Positions 1 to 5,572 are shown, counted from the first letter of the stretch. The stretch: DNA of 5,715 bases from Flavobacteriales bacterium (GCA_015488785.1 WFNC01000313.1:1-5715), one strand, 5' to 3'. Notes: generated by a model not told the origin, from the sequence alone. Made by a program: numbers and translations.

Positions 1-35
1 TTTTAAAGGTATAAATGAGAACGTTTCACTTAGTA

Positions 36-75
36 CTTAGTCAAAAAAACGAAGCAAAAAAGACAAGGCTAAAAA
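36..75. repeat. 40-bp direct repeat, left copy
   Basis: This A-rich 40-bp sequence (starts CTTAGTCAAAAAAACG, ends GGCTAAAAA) is identical, in the same orientation, to 5676-5715 at the right edge of the window. It is non-coding here. The left copy runs directly into the large palindrome at 73-183. The base before the repeat differs between the copies (A here, T there). The right copy is cut off by the window end, so the repeat may be longer. It probably belongs to a dispersed intergenic repeat family; no transposase is visible. Confidence 0.85.
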
Positions 76-183
76 TGAATATAAACATAGACCGGCATAA
101 AAGTTAAGTTCGGTTGGCGGATCTCCTGGCGGAGCTAGCCAATCTCTCTAAACTTTCATTTTGTTCTATATTCATATTCATTT
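73..183. repeat. large imperfect palindrome (about 111 bp)
   Basis: The outer arms 73-91 and 165-183 are reverse complements apart from two positions (AAATGAATAT... against ...ATATTCATTT). Interrupted matches continue inward: AAAA-nnn-AAGTT near 99-110 pairs with the segment near 152-162, and TTGGC pairs with GCCAA. The centre is a tight hairpin, CTCC (123-126), loop TGGC, GGAG (131-134). The dyad centre stays at about 128 throughout, so this is one folded element and not several unrelated inverted repeats. The core is much richer in G/C than its surroundings. It has no coding capacity. It could be a MITE/REP-like element or a structured RNA. Confidence 0.7.
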
Positions 184-216
184 AAAGGCCATTTAAATTA
201 CGTACAAATTTCCAAT

Positions 217-256
217 TTATCTTTCTTTGGGGAAAGAGGCGGATAAGCATAAAAAA
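217..256 (+). repeat. orphan leader hairpin with GGGGAA loop (third copy)
   Basis: The arms TTATCTTTCTTT (217-228) and AGAGGCGGATAA (235-246) form a 12-position helix with one mismatch and three G-U pairs around the loop GGGGAA, followed by GCATAAAAAA. The same loop, the same GGATAAGCATAAAAA 3' flank and a differently sequenced but still pairing stem occur in minus orientation before the genes starting at 3246 and 5566. In those copies an ATG follows within about 15 nt. Here the MITE-like element at 259-419 follows instead and no gene is present. The pseudoknot half of the repeat is not recognisable here. Confidence 0.6.
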
Positions 257-258
257 TA

Positions 259-419
259 ATACCAATTACATATTGAAATACGTCTTAAAAAATAAAGTTT
301 ATTTTCACATAGACAATGAAAATAAAATTAGCATAGCCTTAGCTATGGTTGTTTTATTTGAAGAAGTATATGTAATAATAAAATTATTTGTTTGGCGTAT
401 TTCAGAATGTAATTGGTAT
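259..419. mobile_element. MITE-like element with 24-bp terminal inverted repeats
   Basis: The termini 259-282 (ATACCAATTACA...) and 396-419 (...TGTAATTGGTAT) are reverse complements at 22 of 24 positions and enclose 161 bp without a usable reading frame. If the element proper starts at CCAATTAC (262) and ends at GTAATTGG (416), it is flanked by TA on both sides, consistent with TA-targeting IS630/Tc1-mariner-type mobilisation; because TA is itself palindromic, the exact boundary cannot be fixed. Internal hairpins are TTTATTTTC (298-306) with GAAAATAAA (318-326), and CATAGC (332-337) with GCTATG (342-347). A non-autonomous element moved by a transposase elsewhere in the genome is the likeliest reading. 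Confidence 0.75.
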
Positions 420-538
420 AAATATAATGATTTTATTGCTTGACCTTTAATTGAAAGATTATAATTGTAAACGAGTTAACGTTAATTAACACCTTTATAA
501 CAAAAAACATTCACAATCGAATTTGTTTGGTGTAAAAA
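420..538. other. A/T-rich intergenic stretch, no gene seen
   Basis: This is the region between the MITE-like element and the stop codon of the BtuF-like gene. A plus-strand ATG at 427-429 opens only seven codons before TAA. Two overlapping short palindromes, TTAACGTTAA (476-485) and GTTAATTAAC (481-490), are visible. On the minus strand ACACC and GGTGT could pair around a loop of about 35 nt after the BtuF-like gene, too loose to call a terminator. I see no other signal. Confidence 0.5.
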
Positions 539-1306
539 TCAAAAAGGAGCTTTAAAAGCGTGAAGTAATCTAGAACCATACCAGCTAAATACTTCTCCAT
601 CTACCAATTCAACTTTAGAATTTGGAAAACGTTCTTGCATCTTTTTTTGATGTTCCTTTTTGAATGGATACGGCTCGCTTGATAAGAAAATGTAAGCTGG
701 ATTTAGTTCTATTATTTCTTCATTCGACAGTTCTTTATATCTATTTTCGGTGTAGCAATTCTTAAATCCTAAAAGCGAAATCATTTCGTTTATATAAGTG
801 TTTTTTCCAACTACCATATAAGGTGATTTCCAAATAAAATAAAGCACTGATTGTTTTTCTTTAGACGCAATAGTTTTAGAATATTCAATCCTTTTTTGTT
901 CAATTTTAGCAACTAATTCTTTCCCTTTTTCAGCAACATTGCAAATATTAGCAATTTCCTGTATTGCAATTAAAGCTTCTTGATAAGTATTAATGTCACT
1001 CATCCAAACTGTAAAATCTTTTTCTAACGTTTCGATGTCAGTTTTTGAGTTTTCTTCTTTGTTTCCAATAATCAAATCTGGATTGAGTTGCTTTATCTTC
1101 TCAAAATTAACATTCTTCGTTCCCCCGATTCGATTTTTAGATTTATACCAATTGTTTGGCTTAATGCAGAATTTAGTAATTCCAATTACTTCGTTCTCTA
1201 AACCAAGGTCGTAAAGTAATTCGGTAAGTGATGGAACTAAGCAAATAATTCGTTTAGGATTGTTTGGTAAAATTACCTTTCTATCCATCATGTCTTTTTT
1301 AATCAT
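539..1306 (-). CDS. BtuF-like helical-backbone metal/cobalamin receptor, no signal peptide
   Basis: This 255-residue protein belongs to the type III periplasmic binding protein superfamily (BtuF/TroA-like, Peripla_BP_2). The N-lobe opens with PKRIICLVPSLTELLYDLGL (about 17-36), the classic PxRIVSLxPSxTE signature of BtuF and siderophore receptors. The repeat-lobe motif IGGTKNVNFEKIKQLNPDLI follows (about 64-83), and a C-lobe segment with ELNPAYIFLSSEPYPF lies near 205-220. Members bind cobalamin, haem, siderophores or metal chelates; the ligand cannot be read from the sequence. The first ATG of the frame is at 1333, inside the preceding gene. I prefer ATG 1306, four bases after that gene's stop, because the family N-terminus begins close to the PKRI motif. 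Either start leaves no hydrophobic leader, so the product is predicted to stay in the cytoplasm, which is odd for a binding protein. No permease or ATPase gene is adjacent. It is probably cotranscribed with the gene at 1311-1898. Confidence 0.85.
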   Translation of the reverse strand: MIKKDMMDRKVILPNNPKRIICLVPSLTELLYDLGLENEVIGITKFCIKPNNWYKSKNRIGGTKNVNFEKIKQLNPDLIIGNKEENSKTDIETLEKDFTVWMSDINTYQEALIAIQEIANICNVAEKGKELVAKIEQKRIEYSKTIASKEKQSVLYFIWKSPYMVVGKNTYINEMISLLGFKNCYTENRYKELSNEEIIELNPAYIFLSSEPYPFKKEHQKKMQERFPNSKVELVDGEVFSWYGSRLLHAFKAPF

Positions 1307-1310
1307 AGTA

Positions 1311-1898
1311 TTAGAATATATATCCTGTTCCATAAAATACTCCCCAAGTATCTACTCCCAAAGAAAAACTTGACCCTAAATACATAATAAAACTGTTGTC
1401 CTTAATTATTTTTATTCGACTCGTGATAAGAGGAGCAAACACCATTTGTTTATTTTCTCGAAACAATAAACTCGCTAAAGAAGCAGCGTCAAATTCTATT
1501 TTAGAATTATAAGGAATTTTAAAATCAAAAAGTTTAAATTCTAAACCTGTTCCAAATGTAGGATATGCTCTTTGACTCACAAGCACTCCATTTTCAATAA
1601 ATTGCTTACTTTCTGTTGGAAGATTAAAAAAAATCGGAATTTTAATTCGCTTAAATGGTCTAAATTCTGCGAAGAACAACATCGAATTTGTTGGTACAAT
1701 TAAGTTCGAATTCTTTTTTAATTGAGATGCGAAGTCACTTGAAATAAATAAAGTAGATTGTCCAAAACTTAATTCAAAATTACTAGGAATTGAATCTTTT
1801 TGACTTTTTATATTTAGAACAATAAAAAGTAAAAAAAAGCAGAAAGGAAAAAATCCTTTCTGCTTCAAATTATAATTGATAAACTTAAGCAATTGCAT
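1311..1898 (-). CDS. predicted outer-membrane beta-barrel protein, function unknown
   Basis: This 195-residue protein has a hydrophobic N-terminal segment (about 16-30, FFPFCFFLLFIVLNI) after a lysine-containing start and before KSQ/KDS, which resembles a Bacteroidota signal peptide. The rest alternates short amphipathic strands rich in aromatic residues and glycine (for example FGTGLEFKLFDFKI and MYLGSSFSLGV) and ends in GTGYIF. A terminal phenylalanine is typical of BAM-dependent outer-membrane proteins, so an eight-strand-type barrel is the best guess; I recognise no named family. The ATG lies within the end of the cystathionine beta-synthase gene (14-nt overlap), and the stop is four bases before the preferred start of the BtuF-like gene. 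An intrinsic terminator sits inside codons 12-23 or so. No ATG follows until Met73, so the early start looks necessary. That it is a real gene is inferred from the leader/barrel/terminal-Phe pattern. Confidence 0.7.
   Translation of the reverse strand: MQLLKFINYNLKQKGFFPFCFFLLFIVLNIKSQKDSIPSNFELSFGQSTLFISSDFASQLKKNSNLIVPTNSMLFFAEFRPFKRIKIPIFFNLPTESKQFIENGVLVSQRAYPTFGTGLEFKLFDFKIPYNSKIEFDAASLASLLFRENKQMVFAPLITSRIKIIKDNSFIMYLGSSFSLGVDTWGVFYGTGYIF
1831..1865 (-). terminator. intrinsic terminator of the cystathionine beta-synthase gene
   Basis: A perfect 12-bp stem, AAGCAGAAAGGA with TCCTTTCTGCTT around a five-base loop (1837-1865), is followed on the minus strand by eight T residues and then a further T-rich stretch. 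It starts 19 nt after the TAA of the cystathionine beta-synthase gene. Stem, loop and U-tract are textbook for Rho-independent termination. No T-tract follows on the plus strand, so it acts leftwards only. It lies entirely within the 5' codons of the 1311-1898 gene. Confidence 0.85.
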
Positions 1899-3246
1899 TT
1901 ATCAAATCTTGTTTCGTAATTATGTGGTGCTTATTCTCGTTATATTTAACAATAATAGCTGCAACATCTTGTTTGAAAATTTTTGATAAATCTTCTAAAC
2001 AAACATTCTCTTCTACAATTGGAAAAGGTTTTTCCATAATTGTTTTTACAGGTAACTCCTTCAATTCGGGTTTGTCAATCAATTGTGCAAATAAATGATT
2101 ATCAGTTAAAGCACCTACAAATTCATTGTCGCTTATTACTGGTATTTGAGAAATTCCATATTGTTTCATTAATATCATCGCTTGTGACACAGGAGTATCT
2201 CCAGATACAGAAACCAAATGTTTTCCTTGATGATCTTTTATTAAATCAACCGCACAAGTTTTCTCTTCTTCTAAGAAACCTCTTTCACGCATCCAATCAT
2301 CGTTAAACATTTTTCCTACATATCTACTTCCGTGATCGTGAAATAAAACAACTACAACATCATCTTTAGTTAACTGTTCTTTTAATTGTAAAATTCCTTT
2401 AATAGCCGACCCAGCAGAATTCCCTACAAATATACCTTCTTCTTTGGCTAATTTACGTTGATAAATTGCGGCATCTTTATCGGTAACTTTTTCGAACTTG
2501 TCGATTACACTAAAATCAACATTTTTAGGCAAAATATCTTCACCAATTCCTTCAGTTATATAAGGATAAATTTCATTCTCATCAAAAATTCCAGTTTCGT
2601 GGTATTTCTTAAAAACAGAACCATAAGTATCTATTCCCCACATTTTAATATTTGGATTCTTCTCTTTTAAATACTTTCCTACACCAGAAATTGTACCTCC
2701 TGTTCCAACACCTACAACAAAATGAGTAATTTTACCTTCGGTTTGTTCCCAAATTTCAGGACCTGTACTCAAGTAATGCGCCTTAGCATTAGATGGATTA
2801 TCATATTGATTTACATACCAAGAGTTAGGCGTTTCCTCTGCCAATCTTTTTGAAACCGAATAATAAGAACGAGGATCATCAGCAGCAACATTTGTAGGGC
2901 AAACATGTACTTCTGCTCCAACGGCTCTCAATATATCCATTTTTTCTTTACTTTGCTTGTCACTAAGTACGCATACTAATTTGTACCCTTTAATAATACA
3001 AGCTAAGGCTAGTCCCATTCCAGTATTTCCAGAAGTTCCCTCTATCAATGTTCCTCCTGGTTTCAATCTTCCGTCAGCTTCAGCATCTTCAATCATTTGA
3101 AGTGCCATTCTATCTTTAACTGAGTTCCCTGGGTTTGTTGTTTCTATTTTAGCCAAGACTAAAGCATCTACATCCTTACAAACTTCGTTTATTCTAACCA
3201 ACGGTGTATTTCCAATGGTTTCTAATATATTTTTATAATATTTCAT
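1885..3246 (-). CDS. cystathionine beta-synthase (PLP enzyme with C-terminal CBS-domain pair)
   Basis: This 453-residue cytosolic PLP enzyme probably condenses homocysteine with serine to cystathionine, the first step of reverse transsulfuration. The catalytic domain spans about 1-325. Lys44 in NPGNSVKDR is the Schiff-base lysine, TSGNTG (71-76) binds substrate carboxylate, GTGGT (181-185) holds the PLP phosphate, and Ser277 in GNSAGSA contacts the pyridine nitrogen. The segments IEDAEADGRLKPGGTLIEG and FNDDWMRERGFL match human CBS more closely than O-acetylserine sulfhydrylases, which end near 310 residues. The C-terminal part (about 340-453) carries two CBS motifs, as in eukaryotic CBS. The N-terminal haem-binding extension of animal enzymes is absent, as usual in bacteria. 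Cysteine synthase activity remains possible. The ATG at 3246 follows an A-rich stretch and the 105-bp leader repeat; the gene ends just before an intrinsic terminator. Confidence 0.93.
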   Translation of the reverse strand: MKYYKNILETIGNTPLVRINEVCKDVDALVLAKIETTNPGNSVKDRMALQMIEDAEADGRLKPGGTLIEGTSGNTGMGLALACIIKGYKLVCVLSDKQSKEKMDILRAVGAEVHVCPTNVAADDPRSYYSVSKRLAEETPNSWYVNQYDNPSNAKAHYLSTGPEIWEQTEGKITHFVVGVGTGGTISGVGKYLKEKNPNIKMWGIDTYGSVFKKYHETGIFDENEIYPYITEGIGEDILPKNVDFSVIDKFEKVTDKDAAIYQRKLAKEEGIFVGNSAGSAIKGILQLKEQLTKDDVVVVLFHDHGSRYVGKMFNDDWMRERGFLEEEKTCAVDLIKDHQGKHLVSVSGDTPVSQAMILMKQYGISQIPVISDNEFVGALTDNHLFAQLIDKPELKELPVKTIMEKPFPIVEENVCLEDLSKIFKQDVAAIIVKYNENKHHIITKQDLINAIA

Positions 3247-3252
3247 GTTTTA

Positions 3253-3357
3253 TTTTTATGCTTATCCTTTTGATTCCCCAAAAGGATAAATAAATCTGTT
3301 TTTTTTTCTCTTCTTGCTCTATGTCCTCATAGCCGGACTGGCTCTTCATTTTTTTCT
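3253..3357 (-). repeat. 105-bp leader repeat upstream of cystathionine beta-synthase
   Basis: This copy matches 5573-5677, which has the same length and orientation before another gene. The gene-proximal part (3253-3289) differs at two of 37 positions and the distal part (3311-3357) at one substitution and one indel; the A/T-rich middle diverges. Similarity stops abruptly at 3357, inside CTTC-T7-CT. In transcript orientation the order is: ATGAAG; AGCC (3343-3340), GUCC (3338-3335), GGCU (3334-3331), GGAC (3326-3323), an a-b-a'-b' order that allows an H-type pseudoknot; an A-rich linker; then a perfect 10-bp hairpin TTATCCTTTT / AAAAGGATAA (3289-3262) with loop GGGGAATC; then GCATAAAAA and the ATG at 3246. 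It may be a cis-regulatory RNA or a dispersed repeat. I cannot match it to a named riboswitch class. Confidence 0.75.
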
Positions 3358-3401
3358 GTTGTAAAGTTACTCAAAAGAAATATTAAACCAATTATTCTAC
3401 T

Positions 3402-3432
3402 CAAATAATATCTATTAAGATGCTATTCTCAA
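3402..3432 (-). promoter_or_regulatory. weak candidate promoter for cystathionine beta-synthase
   Basis: On the minus strand TTG (3432-3430) is followed after 19 nt by TATTATTTG (3410-3402), which is the Bacteroidota -7 consensus TAnnTTTG with one extra base. If used, transcription would start near 3395, giving a 5' UTR of about 150 nt that contains the whole 105-bp leader repeat. The match is imperfect in an A/T-rich region where such hits arise by chance. Confidence 0.2.
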
Positions 3433-3509
3433 TCGCTAATCACTTTTAAGGTTTCTGAATCTATCCACCAAAAAAAACTAATCGAGTTGAGCAGAGTTAA
3501 TAACGCTTT

Positions 3510-3559
3510 ATTGTTTAAAATATCTTGTTTGTTTGTTTTAACAAGTCGATTTAAACAAT
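3510..3559. promoter_or_regulatory. 50-bp nested dyad upstream of ddl, possible operator
   Basis: A perfect 10-bp inverted repeat, ATTGTTTAAA (3510-3519) and TTTAAACAAT (3550-3559), encloses a second one, CTTGTT (3524-3529) and AACAAG (3540-3545). Both share the centre at 3534.5, with four-base spacers on each side and a ten-base middle. The dyad covers the space between the proposed -33 and -7 elements of the ddl promoter and ends where the -7 box begins. This geometry suits binding by a dimeric or tetrameric regulator, or a cruciform. No regulator gene is in the window. Confidence 0.45.
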
Positions 3560-3566
3560 ATTTTTG
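3533..3566 (+). promoter_or_regulatory. Bacteroidota-type promoter for ddl
   Basis: TATTTTTG (3559-3566) is an exact match to the -7 consensus TAnnTTTG of the Bacteroidota primary sigma factor, and TTG (3533-3535) lies 23 nt upstream as a -33 element. Spacing is at the long end of the reported range. Transcription would begin at roughly 3572, downstream of the TTG/ATG codons at 3564 and 3567, which supports ATG 3591 as the true ddl start and a short leader of about 20 nt. Confidence 0.45.
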
Positions 3567-3590
3567 ATGCTGAAAAGTAAAACAGATACA

Positions 3591-4550
3591 ATGAAACGAA
3601 TTGCTATAATTGAAGGTGGGTACAGTAGTGAAATAATAATTTCGAAAAAAAGTGCTAAAACTGTTTTTGAAAATGTTGATACAGAAAAATTTATACCGAT
3701 AAAAGTATCAATTGATCAAAGGGGATGGTTTGCTTATCCTGAAGGTAATGAAATAGCAATAAACTTAACCGATTTCTCTTATCAATTTAACAATAAAACG
3801 TTCAAATTTGATTTCGCTTTTATTGTTATTCATGGTACACCTGGTGAAGATGGAAAATTACAAGCTTATTTTGATATGCTAAACATACCTTATAGTACAT
3901 CTTCTCATAACATATCTGCATTAACTTTTAACAAGTACATCTGCAATCAATTCCTAAAAAGCTTTAACATTGATGTTGCGAAGGCTATTTTATATCGAAA
4001 AGGAGAAACAGTTGACGAAGACTATCTCGTAAGTGAACTAGGACTACCTTGCTTTGTAAAACCCGCCGATGGAGGGAGTAGTTTTGGAATTACCAAGGTT
4101 ACTGAAAAAAAACAATTAAAAGACGCTATTGAAAAAGGTATGATTCACGGAAGTCAAGTTATTCTAGAATCTTTTTTGAAAGGACGTGAAGTTACCAATG
4201 GAATCTACAAAACGAAGGAAGGTTATCATCCGCTACCGATTGCAGAAATTGTAACAAAGCATGATTTTTTTAATTTTGAAGCGAAATACAAAGGAGAATC
4301 TCAAGAAATAATCCCTGCCCAAATACCAAAAAGTTGGGAAATAGAAATAAAAGCGATTACTAAAAAAGTTTCCAGTATTTTAGGACTAAAGGGAATTGCT
4401 CGAATAGATTATATCATTGTAAACGAAAAGCCTTATTTAATTGAAGTCAACACCGTTCCCGGAATGACAAAAGAAAGTTTTATTCCGCAAATGATTCTAG
4501 CTGACAATCTATCATTATCGAATATTATTACCGAAATTATAGCATCTTAG
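3591..4550 (+). CDS. ddl: D-alanine--D-alanine ligase
   Basis: This 319-residue cytosolic ATP-grasp ligase joins two D-alanines for the peptidoglycan stem peptide. The N-terminal substrate segment has GGYSSE (9-14), with Glu14 matching the Glu that binds the first D-Ala, and HGTPGEDG (81-88). The ATP-grasp part has KPADGGSSFGI (157-167) with the P-loop-like GSS, the mobile-loop EAKY (230-233), RIDY (271-274) and EVNTVPGMT (285-293). Asp273, Glu285 and Asn287 match the Mg ligands, and Arg271 matches the phosphate-stabilising arginine. Tyr233 of the EAKY loop is the residue linked to D-Ala (not D-Lac) specificity. The frame opens earlier at TTG 3564/ATG 3567, but ATG 3591 gives the family N-terminus and fits the promoter. 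The gene stands alone, transcribed away from cystathionine beta-synthase and convergent with the gene at 4598-5566. In many flavobacteria ddl sits with rluD, a PASTA-domain gene and coaD, so this could be a relocated gene or a second copy. Confidence 0.93.
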   Translation: MKRIAIIEGGYSSEIIISKKSAKTVFENVDTEKFIPIKVSIDQRGWFAYPEGNEIAINLTDFSYQFNNKTFKFDFAFIVIHGTPGEDGKLQAYFDMLNIPYSTSSHNISALTFNKYICNQFLKSFNIDVAKAILYRKGETVDEDYLVSELGLPCFVKPADGGSSFGITKVTEKKQLKDAIEKGMIHGSQVILESFLKGREVTNGIYKTKEGYHPLPIAEIVTKHDFFNFEAKYKGESQEIIPAQIPKSWEIEIKAITKKVSSILGLKGIARIDYIIVNEKPYLIEVNTVPGMTKESFIPQMILADNLSLSNIITEIIAS

Positions 4551-4597
4551 ATTTTTAGGTTCTAACGAATAAGCGAAACAATATACCAACCTAAGTA

Positions 4598-5566
4598 TTA
4601 CATTTCCAAAACTACTCCAAACATAAGCGGTACTACAATTGTGGCATCGGATTCTATAATAAATTTTGGTGTATCAATATTTATTTTGCCCCAGGTTATT
4701 TTTTCGTTTGGTACTGCTCCTGAATAACTTCCATAACTTGTGGTAGAATCGGATATTTGACAAAAGTAACTCCAAAAAGGGGTTTCTGTTCTTTCCATAT
4801 CTTGATAAAGCATTGGAACAACACAAATTGGAAAATCTCCAGCAATTCCACCTCCTACTTGAAAGAAGCCAATTCCATTGTCGGAATTATTGGTGTACCA
4901 TTCTGCCAAAAAAGTCATGTATTCTATTCCTGATTTCATGGTACTGGGTTTCAATTTACCTTTTAATACGTATGAAGCAAATATATTTCCGAGTGTAGAA
5001 TCTTCCCAACCAGGAACTACCATCGGTAAATTCTTTTCGGCGGCAGCAAACATCCAAGAATCTTCGATTGGAATTTCATAATATTGTTCCAAAACACCAG
5101 ACAATAACAATTGATATAGAAACTCATGCGGAAAATAACTTTTCCCTTCATCTTCTGCTTTCTTCCAAAGTTGAAACACGTGTTCTTCCAATCTTCTAAA
5201 TGCTTCTTCTTCAGGAATACAGGTATCTGTTACTCGGTTTAATCCTTTTTGTAGTAAATCCCATTCGTCTTTTGGTGTTAAATCTCTATAGTTTGGTACT
5301 CGCTTGTAATGCGAATGTGCAACCAAATTCATCAAGTCTTCTTCTAGGTTTGCTCCTGTGGTGGAAATAATATGAACTTTATCTTTTCGAATCATTTCGG
5401 CTAATATTTTACCGATTTCGGCGGTACTCATTGCTCCTGCCAAGGAAACTAGCATTTTAGAATTATTGGCTAATTGGTTTTTGTATTCCTTTGCCGCATC
5501 TACCAATGTTGCTGAATTAAAATGCAAGAAATACTTTTCTATAAATGTTGTGATTGGTGTTTTCAT
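4598..5566 (-). CDS. deoxyhypusine-synthase-like protein (probable polyamine enzyme)
   Basis: This 322-residue protein is a member of the deoxyhypusine synthase fold family (NAD-dependent Rossmann-like enzymes). Visible family segments are SLAGAMSTAEIG (41-52), TTGANLEEDLMNLVAH (69-84, matching TTAGGVEEDL of eukaryotic DHS), PGWEDSTLGNIF (185-196), VGGGIAGDFPI (237-247) and SGAVPNEKITWGKI (282-295). In eukaryotic DHS the glycine triplet is followed by VVKHHI, whose lysine carries the aminobutyl intermediate for eIF5A. Here the aligned residue is Gly243, so classical deoxyhypusine synthesis is unlikely, and bacteria lack eIF5A. Bacterial relatives have been linked to homospermidine or other polyamine chemistry; the exact reaction here is not readable. 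From memory, flavobacterial homologues often lie near arginine decarboxylase and agmatinase genes, which could be just beyond the right edge. The start ATG at 5566 follows the second leader repeat. Confidence 0.85.
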   Translation of the reverse strand: MKTPITTFIEKYFLHFNSATLVDAAKEYKNQLANNSKMLVSLAGAMSTAEIGKILAEMIRKDKVHIISTTGANLEEDLMNLVAHSHYKRVPNYRDLTPKDEWDLLQKGLNRVTDTCIPEEEAFRRLEEHVFQLWKKAEDEGKSYFPHEFLYQLLLSGVLEQYYEIPIEDSWMFAAAEKNLPMVVPGWEDSTLGNIFASYVLKGKLKPSTMKSGIEYMTFLAEWYTNNSDNGIGFFQVGGGIAGDFPICVVPMLYQDMERTETPFWSYFCQISDSTTSYGSYSGAVPNEKITWGKINIDTPKFIIESDATIVVPLMFGVVLEM

Positions 5567-5572
5567 AATTGT

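Noticed and set aside
476..490. Overlapping palindromes TTAACGTTAA and GTTAATTAAC
   Set aside because: They are short A/T-rich palindromes expected by chance in such a sequence, with no adjacent promoter or gene start to give them a role.
1..538. Repeat-rich left region considered as a CRISPR array or phage attachment site
   Set aside because: There are no regularly spaced identical repeats, no cas, integrase or tRNA gene, and each repeat is explained by an inverted-repeat element or a dispersed copy.
993..1214. 73-codon plus-strand ORF
   Set aside because: It lies antisense within the well-supported BtuF-like gene, has no recognisable family features and is best seen as a shadow frame; the same applies to the plus-strand frames at 2040, 2458, 4813 and 4878.
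1307..1333. Earlier start of the BtuF-like gene at ATG 1333
   Set aside because: It would overlap the preceding gene by 23 nt and add nine residues without a signal peptide or family match; ATG 1306 lies just after the upstream stop.
3233..3349. Upstream ORF starting MKSQSGYEDIEQEE in the leader of cystathionine beta-synthase
   Set aside because: The matching frame in the second leader copy stops after nine codons because of a one-base indel (MKSLSGLRT), and the hairpin flank would be read in a different frame. The nucleotide sequence is conserved, not the peptide.
3564..3590. Earlier ddl start at TTG 3564 or ATG 3567
   Set aside because: It adds nine or eight residues absent from the usual family N-terminus and lies at or before the predicted transcription start of the TATTTTTG promoter.
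4555..4594. Inverted repeat TTAGGTT / AACCTAA between the convergent genes, considered as a bidirectional terminator
   Set aside because: The stem is only seven base pairs around a 26-base loop and lacks a proper T-tract on either side.
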